From Nocardioides sp. (GTDB taxonomy: Bacteria > Actinomycetota > Actinomycetes > Propionibacteriales > Nocardioidaceae): a stretch of DNA of 5,771 nt. The stretch spans positions 1 through 5,771 of the forward strand of contig JAJPEO010000289.1 in NCBI GenBank assembly GCA_021166815.1. The letters run 5' to 3'. How positions within the stretch are numbered: position 1 is the stretch's first letter; every line of letters begins with the position of its first letter. Below are positions 1-5,771 of this stretch, one piece after another. The position numbers and the translations under genes are program-made. Below the pieces are notes generated by a model. The model saw nothing but the letters and a program-made list of their open reading frames with translations, did not search any database and was not told the origin of the DNA.

Positions 1-1653
1 ACGTCGTTGCTCGAAGGGGCCAAGAAGCTGGTCACCCGGAGCTCTGACATCGGGACGCGGGTCGAGGCGCTCGAGACCGCGGTCCAGGCAGCTCGTGGGC
101 GCGTCGACGACGACATCGTCGACGATGCCGCCGCGGTCGTCGAGCGTGCCGCGAGCCGGCTCAAGCTCTCGGCCAACCACACCGTAGTGGCGCTTGCCGG
201 CGCGACCGGCTCGGGCAAGTCCTCCACGTTCAACGCCCTGACCGAGCTCGAGCTCTCCGCCGTCGGGGTCCGGCGACCGACGACCTCGTGGGCCACGGCC
301 TGCGTCTGGGGCAAGGAGGGCGCCGAGGAGCTGCTGGAGTGGCTCGGCATCCCGCCGCGTCACCAGGTCACCCGTGACTCGATGCTCTCGCGCGCCGACG
401 AGGACGAGGAGCTGCGCGGGGTCGTCCTGCTCGACCTCCCCGACCACGACTCCACCGAGGTCTCCCACCACCTCGAGGTCGAGCGGCTGGTCCAGCTCGC
501 CGACATGTTCGTCTGGGTGCTCGACCCGCAGAAGTACGCCGACGCCGCCATCCACGACCGCCTCCTGCGGCCGCTGGCCGGTCACCAGGACGTCATGCTC
601 GTCGTCCTCAACCACATCGACAGCGTGCCCGAGGACCGGCGCCAGCCGATGGTCGACGACGTACGTCGCCTGCTGGTCGCCGACGGCCTGCCCAACGTGC
701 CTGTGCTGCCCGTCAGCGCCCGCCACGGGTGGGGCATCGCGGAGCTGCGGTCGCAGATCGCCCAGCGGGTCGCTGCCAAGAAGATGACGCGCTCGCGCCT
801 GGAGGCCGACGTGCGCACCGCCGCGGAGCGCCTGGCCGCTGCCGCGGGCACCGGCACGGCCCCCTCGCTGTCCAAGGAGCGCGTGGCCGCGCTGGACGAC
901 GCCGTGGCCGAGGCTGCCGGGGTGCCGACCGTGGTGAAGGCCGTCGAGGACTCCACGCGCATGCGCGCCAACCGGGCGACCGGATGGCCGGTCACGGCGT
1001 GGTTCTCGCGGCTCAAGCCCGACCCGCTCAAGCGGCTCCACCTCGACCTCGGCTCCGTCGGCAAGCAGCTCACCGGCACGTCGCGCACCTCGATCCCCAC
1101 CGCCACCGGCGTGCAGCAGGCGCGCGTCGACACCGAGGTCCGGGCCCTGGCCGACCAGGTGGGCGAGCCGCTCTCGCCCGCGTGGGCCGCGGCGATCCGG
1201 AGCGCCTCGGTCTCGCGACTGGCCGACCTCAACGACCGGCTCGATCGCGCCATCGGTGACACCGACCTGGGTGTCGAGCGGCTCCCGATCTGGGCCGGAC
1301 TGGTGCGGGTCCTGCAGTGGGTGCTCATCATCACCGCTGTGGTGGGTGCCGGCTGGCTGGCCCTGCTGGCGCTGGGCTCGTACGCCCGGGTGCCCGAGCC
1401 GCCCACCCCGCAGGTGGGTGCCTGGCCACTGCCGACGCTGCTGCTCCTGGGCGGCGTCGGGCTCGGCGTGCTGCTCGCACTGGTGTGCCGGGTGCTGGTG
1501 TCGATGACGGCGCGCAAACGGGCTCGCGCCGCCGACAAGCGGCTGCGGTCGGCGATCTCCGAGGTCACCTCCGAGCTCGTCGTCGAGCCCATCCAGGCCG
1601 AGCTCGCCGCCTACACGCAGCTTCGCCACAGCCTCGCCACCGCCCTGCGCTGA
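1..1653 (+). CDS. Dynamin/YfjP-like membrane GTPase (DynB-like), 5' end probably truncated
   Basis: A GTP-binding membrane protein, probably acting at the inner face of the cell membrane. Residues are numbered from the TTG at 7. G1/P-loop GATGSGKS is at 65-72, with a candidate G2 threonine at 92-93. G3 is DLPD (143-146) in place of DxxG, G4 is NHID (202-205) in place of NKxD, and G5 is SAR (237-239). A helical region follows, with the motif RLKPDPLKRLHL near 335-346. Two hydrophobic segments at about 435-459 and 474-499 form a membrane hairpin before a short basic, helical tail. This order matches actinobacterial YfjP-type GTPases and resembles the two-helix DynB of Streptomyces, a dynamin-like protein of sporulation septa. 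The frame is open back to base 1 and no ribosome site is visible before the TTG, so the true start is likely just outside the window. If the DynB comparison holds, a DynA-like partner should lie immediately upstream. GTPase assignment is secure; the septation role is inference. Confidence 0.85.
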   Translation, partial: TSLLEGAKKLVTRSSDIGTRVEALETAVQAARGRVDDDIVDDAAAVVERAASRLKLSANHTVVALAGATGSGKSSTFNALTELELSAVGVRRPTTSWATACVWGKEGAEELLEWLGIPPRHQVTRDSMLSRADEDEELRGVVLLDLPDHDSTEVSHHLEVERLVQLADMFVWVLDPQKYADAAIHDRLLRPLAGHQDVMLVVLNHIDSVPEDRRQPMVDDVRRLLVADGLPNVPVLPVSARHGWGIAELRSQIAQRVAAKKMTRSRLEADVRTAAERLAAAAGTGTAPSLSKERVAALDDAVAEAAGVPTVVKAVEDSTRMRANRATGWPVTAWFSRLKPDPLKRLHLDLGSVGKQLTGTSRTSIPTATGVQQARVDTEVRALADQVGEPLSPAWAAAIRSASVSRLADLNDRLDRAIGDTDLGVERLPIWAGLVRVLQWVLIITAVVGAGWLALLALGSYARVPEPPTPQVGAWPLPTLLLLGGVGLGVLLALVCRVLVSMTARKRARAADKRLRSAISEVTSELVVEPIQAELAAYTQLRHSLATALR

Positions 1654-1796
1654 TCGCGACCCGTCGGCCGGCATCCGTCCACAGCAGGCTCGCACGCGAC
1701 GTCGTCCACAGGGCTGCCGCGCCGTGCTGTCCCCCCGCGGGCGATCGCGTCACCGTTGTCGTGCCGGGGGACGGTCCGCCGGGGGAGGAGCGGGCG
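1654..1796 (+). other. Intergenic gap between GTPase and ssb, with two DnaA-box-like repeats
   Basis: This 143-nt gap has no convincing ORF of its own. It carries a direct repeat CGTCCACAG at 1676-1684 and 1703-1711. The flanking 9-mers are CCGTCCACA (1675-1683) and TCGTCCACA (1702-1710), two and one mismatches from the actinobacterial DnaA box TTGTCCACA, in the same orientation and 27 nt apart. I see no TAnnnT -10 element and no clear terminator. A C-run at 1731-1736 could pair with G-runs at 1766-1770 or 1781-1785, the latter touching the ssb ribosome site, but in DNA this GC-rich such pairings are common by chance. Confidence 0.35.
1784..1790 (+). promoter_or_regulatory. Ribosome binding site of ssb
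   Basis: GGAGGAG sits 6 nt before the ATG at 1797. It is the best Shine-Dalgarno match in the window and decides the start. The same frame is open far upstream and includes a GTG at 1761, but that codon has no such site and would add 12 residues unlike an SSB N-terminus. Confidence 0.85.
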
Positions 1797-2186
1797 ATGT
1801 TCAACGAGGCACAGGTCACGGTCATGGGCTGGGTCGGTGGGGCGGTCACCCTGCGTGAGGTCTCCGGGGGACGCCACGTGGCGACCTTCCGGCTGGCCTC
1901 CACGCCCCGCACGATGCGACAGGGTGAGTGGGTCAACGGGCCGACCACGTGGTTCACCGTCACGGCCTGGAACCGGCTGGCCCGCAACGTCGCCGAGACC
2001 GTGCGCTCGGGGGAGCCGGTGGTGGTGCACGGCATCTTCACCGCCGACGTGTGGACCCGCGAGGACGGCGTCAGTGTCACCAGTCACACCGTCCTGGCGA
2101 GGGCCGTCGGCCACGACCTGAGCTACGGCACGTCGGCGTGGACGCGCAGCGAGCCCGAGGGCGAGGCCACGTCGGACGCAGCGTAG
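1797..2186 (+). CDS. ssb: Single-stranded DNA-binding protein, short form without acidic tail (SsbB-like)
   Basis: The 129-residue product binds single-stranded DNA through one OB fold, normally as a homotetramer, in replication, recombination and repair. Visible family features are the first strand region (NEAQVTVMGWVGG, 3-15), ATFRLAST (29-36), the WFTVTAWNRLARNVAETV block (52-69), SGEPVVVHGIF (71-81) and the ADVWTREDG hairpin (83-91). After the OB fold (about 1-108) only some 20 residues remain, ending in SDAA. The long Gly/Gln/Pro-rich linker and the DDIPF-type acidic tip that recruit partner proteins are missing. Main bacterial SSBs are usually 150-200 residues with that tip, so this is probably the second paralogue. 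Streptomyces SsbB is likewise tail-less and is needed for chromosome segregation in sporulation. The gene follows the membrane GTPase by 143 nt and precedes ettA by 10 nt. OB-fold identity is firm; the developmental role is inference. Confidence 0.88.
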   Translation: MFNEAQVTVMGWVGGAVTLREVSGGRHVATFRLASTPRTMRQGEWVNGPTTWFTVTAWNRLARNVAETVRSGEPVVVHGIFTADVWTREDGVSVTSHTVLARAVGHDLSYGTSAWTRSEPEGEATSDAA

Positions 2187-2189
2187 GCT
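2184..2189 (+). promoter_or_regulatory. Predicted leaderless promoter (-10 box) of ettA
   Basis: TAGGCT fits the actinobacterial -10 consensus TAnnnT and stands exactly 7 nt before the ettA ATG at 2197, so transcription would start at the A of the start codon. No Shine-Dalgarno sequence lies in the 10-nt gap or the preceding 20 nt, which fits leaderless translation. The first three bases are the ssb stop codon TAG. No recognisable -35 hexamer is seen near 2161-2166; in actinobacteria this element is often weak. Confidence 0.55.
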
Positions 2190-2196
2190 CCCCCGC

Positions 2197-3865
<1,669 letters not shown>

Positions 3866-3879
<14 letters not shown>

Positions 3880-5188
3880 GGTCTTGCGCCTCCTCGTTCC
3901 TGGCGAACGCTTCGGCCAGGTGGTGGCGCATGCGCTGCCGGTCGAACTCCTGGGTGTCACGGGCCCATGCCTCCACCAGCAGGTCGGCGTGGGTGCGCAG
4001 CCTCCGGCCGAGCTCGGGGGGTGCCGTCCGGTGCAGCCTCGCGGCGAGGTCGACCACGGCCCGGACGACGTGCGGCTCGCGGGCGGAGTGGGCGCGCAGG
4101 TCGTCGAAGACGTCGTCGACGACCGACTCGCCGTCAGGGATCCACAGCACCAAGCGCAGGTGGCCGTTGTCGTCGCACCTCCCGGTCATCGGCGCCGGGT
4201 GCGCGGTCACGACCTGGAGAGGGCGGGCGATCTCCGCCAGCGCGTTGCGTGCCGTGTAGGGGTCGTTGGTCCCAGGAGACAGCGCACGCACCGCGATCTC
4301 GGTGAGCTGCTGGAGGGAGAACAGCACGTCCTGGGTCGGCGTGCGTGCTCCGCCGAGGCTCACGTGGTCGAGCACCTCCTCCGACAACGACGCTGCCCCT
4401 GCCTCCCCCCGGATCTCGGCGACCGGTTCGCCCGGGAGAAGGTCGGCTCCCGGGCCGACCAGCATCCTGACCACGACATCGTGCCGGGCGGCCAGGGCAG
4501 TGAGCGCGGTCTCGTCGAGCAGGGTGACGGCGCCTGCCTCGCGTGCCAGCACGAGCGCCGTGGGTCCTGGGAGGTCGTCGTCGACGACGGTGCAGCGCCC
4601 GCCGGGGCCGGCTTCCTCGCGAGGGCTGTAGTAACGGTCGACGACCTGCTCGCACTCGCGGCGCACGCGCGCGACGAGGTATCCGACCTGGATCGACTCG
4701 GAGATGTGGTGGAGGAAGTAGACCAGGGCCGCGACGTTGACCAGGGCCAGCACCAACGAGCCGTAGACGCTGAAGAACGGGACGAATGCCTCGGTCCCCA
4801 CGTTCTCGTCCTGGCTGGTGATCGAGCGCAGCACGATCATGCAGTAGACGAAGGTGCCCACGAAGAGGCCGAGGACCGTCTGGTTGCGGCGGTCGGTCAT
4901 GAAGTTGCGGACCAGCCTCGGACCGTAGGTCGAGCTCGCCGTGGCGATCACGGAGATGGTGATGGAGAACGTCGTGCCGGCAACGGCCAGGACCGCACCG
5001 CCCACCGCGCCGAGCATCGCCCGCGAGCCGTCGACTCCGAGGAGCAGTGCGTCGGGCACGACCCCCACGGAGCCGTCGGCCCAGTGGTCGATCGCCAACG
5101 CGGCCTGGGCGACCAGGATGCTGAGCACCACGATCAGGGCAGGGACCGACCAGAACGCCTCACGGGACCGGGCGATCACCTCACGCAC
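3866..5188 (-). CDS. DUF2254 family membrane protein
   Basis: A 440-residue integral membrane protein of unknown biochemical function. The N-terminal part has four predicted membrane helices at about 12-33, 57-83, 103-121 and 138-160, then a roughly 280-residue soluble domain, probably cytoplasmic. Family marks are FSITISVIATASSTYGPRLV (74-93) running into RNFMTDR (94-100) after helix 2, and RALSPGTNDPYTA (301-313) in the soluble domain. There is no signal peptide. The GTG start at 5188 is chosen because AGGAG lies 6 nt upstream; an ATG at 5204 is out of frame and stops after 7 codons. The gene follows marR by 21 nt on the same strand, so it is probably cotranscribed and its expression probably depends on the MarR ligand. 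Its last 14 nt overlap the end of ettA. Family assignment rests on recognised motifs and topology. A channel, transporter or stress-envelope role would be speculation. Confidence 0.85.
3899..3920 (+). terminator. Possible ettA terminator hairpin inside the DUF2254 3' end
   Basis: CCTGGC (3899-3904) pairs with GCCAGG (3915-3920). Inside it, GAA (3905-3907) pairs with TTC (3911-3913), with one bulged G at 3914 and a three-base loop. The hairpin begins 19 nt after the ettA stop and is the best structure near it. No T-run follows, which is usual for high-GC actinobacterial terminators but also weakens the call. These bases encode part of the opposing protein. Confidence 0.3.
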
Positions 5189-5194
5189 GGGCGG

Positions 5195-5199
5195 CTCCT
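5195..5199 (-). promoter_or_regulatory. Ribosome binding site of the DUF2254 gene
   Basis: On the minus strand AGGAG stands 6 nt before the GTG at 5188. It lies inside the 21-nt gap after the marR stop, supports the GTG start, and allows independent initiation on a shared marR transcript. Confidence 0.75.
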
Positions 5200-5209
5200 G
5201 CCATGGGTG

Positions 5210-5698
5210 TCACCGCAGCTCGATCTCCGGGTGCCTGGTCACCAGGTGGTCCGAGACGGTGTTGAAGACCCTGCCCAGTGCGGCGAAGTCCTCGTCGGAG
5301 ACGAGGTCGACGAGGTTGCGGCGTACGGAGTCCACGTGGCACGGCGCCGCGTTGACCAGGAGCGAGTAGCCCAGGTCGGTCATCTGCGCGATCACGCCGC
5401 GGCCGTCCTCGGGAGTGGTGGTGCGCTCGACGTAGCCGGCCTTCTCCATCCGGGAGATGGTGTGCGTCACGCGGCTGCGGCTGTGGGCCATCGCATCGGC
5501 GAGCTGGGCCATGCGCATGCGACGGTCGGGGCGCTCGGAGAGCCGCACCAGGATCTCGTACTCGCCCAGCGAGATGCTGAACTCACGCCGGAGGTCCTCG
5601 TCCAGGCGGTCCAGGAGCAGCGTCATGCCCATCATGAGGGCGCGCCAGGAGTTCTGCTGGTCGGCATCGAGCCAGCGAGGCTCCCCCGAAGACGTCAT
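5210..5698 (-). CDS. MarR family transcriptional regulator
   Basis: A 162-residue winged-helix DNA-binding protein, expected to act as a dimer and usually as a ligand-released repressor. The N-terminal helix region (about 14-40) and the C-terminal helices (about 112-155) would form the dimer interface. The helix-turn-helix covers about 60-86 (MRMAQLADAMAHSRSRVTHT then ISRMEK), with SRSRVTHTISRME as recognition helix. The wing carries the family hallmark DGRG..AQMTDLG (98-110). Length is normal for the family. The only cysteine, Cys120, is in APCHVDSVRR, where relatives commonly have glycine; an OhrR-type N-terminal sensing cysteine is absent. The ATG at 5698 is preceded by TACTCT and six bases, without a ribosome site, suggesting a leaderless mRNA. 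The DUF2254 gene follows 21 nt downstream, making it the most likely target besides marR itself. The ligand cannot be read from sequence. Confidence 0.9.
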   Translation of the reverse strand: MTSSGEPRWLDADQQNSWRALMMGMTLLLDRLDEDLRREFSISLGEYEILVRLSERPDRRMRMAQLADAMAHSRSRVTHTISRMEKAGYVERTTTPEDGRGVIAQMTDLGYSLLVNAAPCHVDSVRRNLVDLVSDEDFAALGRVFNTVSDHLVTRHPEIELR

Positions 5699-5704
5699 GG
5701 GGTC

Positions 5705-5710
5705 AGAGTA
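5705..5710 (-). promoter_or_regulatory. Predicted leaderless promoter (-10 box) of marR-DUF2254
   Basis: On the minus strand TACTCT matches TAnnnT and ends 6 nt (GACCCC) before the marR ATG at 5698, so the transcript would begin at or next to the start codon. No Shine-Dalgarno motif is present. A clear -35 hexamer is lacking; TTCGTC at 5731-5736 is a poor match at a 20-nt spacing. Confidence 0.5.
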
Positions 5711-5713
5711 GAC

Positions 5714-5723
5714 GCGCCGGCGC
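5714..5723. promoter_or_regulatory. Palindrome in the marR promoter, possible operator
   Basis: GCGCCGGCGC is a perfect 10-bp palindrome placed 3 bp upstream of the predicted -10 box, within the promoter spacer. Binding there would block RNA polymerase, as expected for MarR autorepression. MarR operators are usually longer (16-20 bp) and less GC-only, and short G/C palindromes are common in such DNA, so this is tentative. Confidence 0.25.
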
Positions 5724-5729
5724 CTGACG

Positions 5730-5768
5730 CGACGAACCCCGCCACCGTCGTGGTGGCGGGGCTCGTCG
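5730..5768. terminator. Strong hairpin, probable terminator of a gene to the right
   Basis: CCCCGCCACC (5737-5746) pairs perfectly with GGTGGCGGGG (5752-5761) around a GTCGT loop. After one A/C mismatch the stem continues as CGACGA (5730-5735) with TCGTCG (5763-5768), giving 16 paired bases in 17 positions. There is no T-run, as is common in high-GC actinobacteria. It lies upstream of marR and beyond every gene seen here, so it most likely ends a transcript entering from the right, keeping it out of marR; a symmetric stem could also work in the other direction. Confidence 0.65.
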
Positions 5769-5771
5769 GAG

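Noticed and set aside
107..125. GACGAC/GTCGTC inverted repeats near the start of the GTPase gene
   Set aside because: They arise from runs of Asp and Val codons (VDDDIVDD) in high-GC usage, and similar tracts recur through the window.
582..1592. A 336-codon open frame antisense to the GTPase
   Set aside because: Ser/Arg/Thr-rich translation with no motifs, opposite a well-supported GTPase; a codon-bias shadow.
1317..1796. Long N-terminal extension of the SSB frame into the GTPase gene
   Set aside because: The extension is an out-of-frame reading of the GTPase membrane region and is Ala/Gly/Arg-rich. The ATG at 1797 has a strong ribosome site and begins a normal SSB N-terminus.
1872..1953. 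Two CACGTG-centred palindromes in ssb (1872-1883 and 1944-1953) as possible parS sites
   Set aside because: They share only the core with the parS consensus GTTTCACGTGAAAC and lack its flanking A/T arms. CACGTG also occurs at 4361 and 5333, which is near chance for this base composition.
5181..5204. Seven-codon ORF (ATG at 5204 to TGA at 5181, minus strand) overlapping the DUF2254 start
   Set aside because: It has no ribosome site of its own, and its ATG falls by chance in the marR-DUF2254 gap; not enough to propose a regulatory leader peptide.

Overview
The window is high-GC bacterial chromosome (about 70% G+C by eye). GTG/TTG starts, strong G/C preference at third codon positions, long antisense shadow ORFs and 'TAnnnT + 6-7 nt + ATG' leaderless-type gene starts point to an actinobacterium. 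The protein flavour resembles Nocardioides and relatives, but genus is an inference and no rRNA or tRNA is present to fix it.

Layout. The left part is read rightwards: a dynamin/YfjP-like membrane GTPase (1-1653, 5' end probably just outside the window), a 143-nt gap, a short single-stranded-DNA-binding protein without the usual acidic tail (1797-2186), and ettA, an ABC-F translation factor (2197-3879) that seems to have its own leaderless promoter whose -10 box contains the ssb stop codon. The right part is read leftwards: a MarR-type regulator (5698-5210) followed 21 nt later by a DUF2254 membrane protein (5188-3866), apparently a two-gene operon. The two groups converge, and ettA and the DUF2254 gene overlap tail to tail by 14 nt. 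A strong 17-position hairpin (5730-5768) lies just before the marR promoter and probably terminates a gene beyond the right edge. No stretch over 300 nt lacks a gene.

How the parts may work together. The GTPase and the tail-less SSB recall the Streptomyces pair of dynamin-like septation protein (DynB) and sporulation-associated SsbB, so this side may concern membrane remodelling and chromosome handling at division. EttA couples translation to ATP/ADP status. The MarR regulator probably controls itself and the DUF2254 protein, a four-helix membrane protein with a large soluble C-terminal domain and no established function. I see no mobile element, CRISPR array, toxin-antitoxin pair or clear defence system. 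The region looks like ordinary core chromosome; the more interesting points are the SSB/GTPase pairing, the leaderless starts and the MarR-DUF2254 unit.
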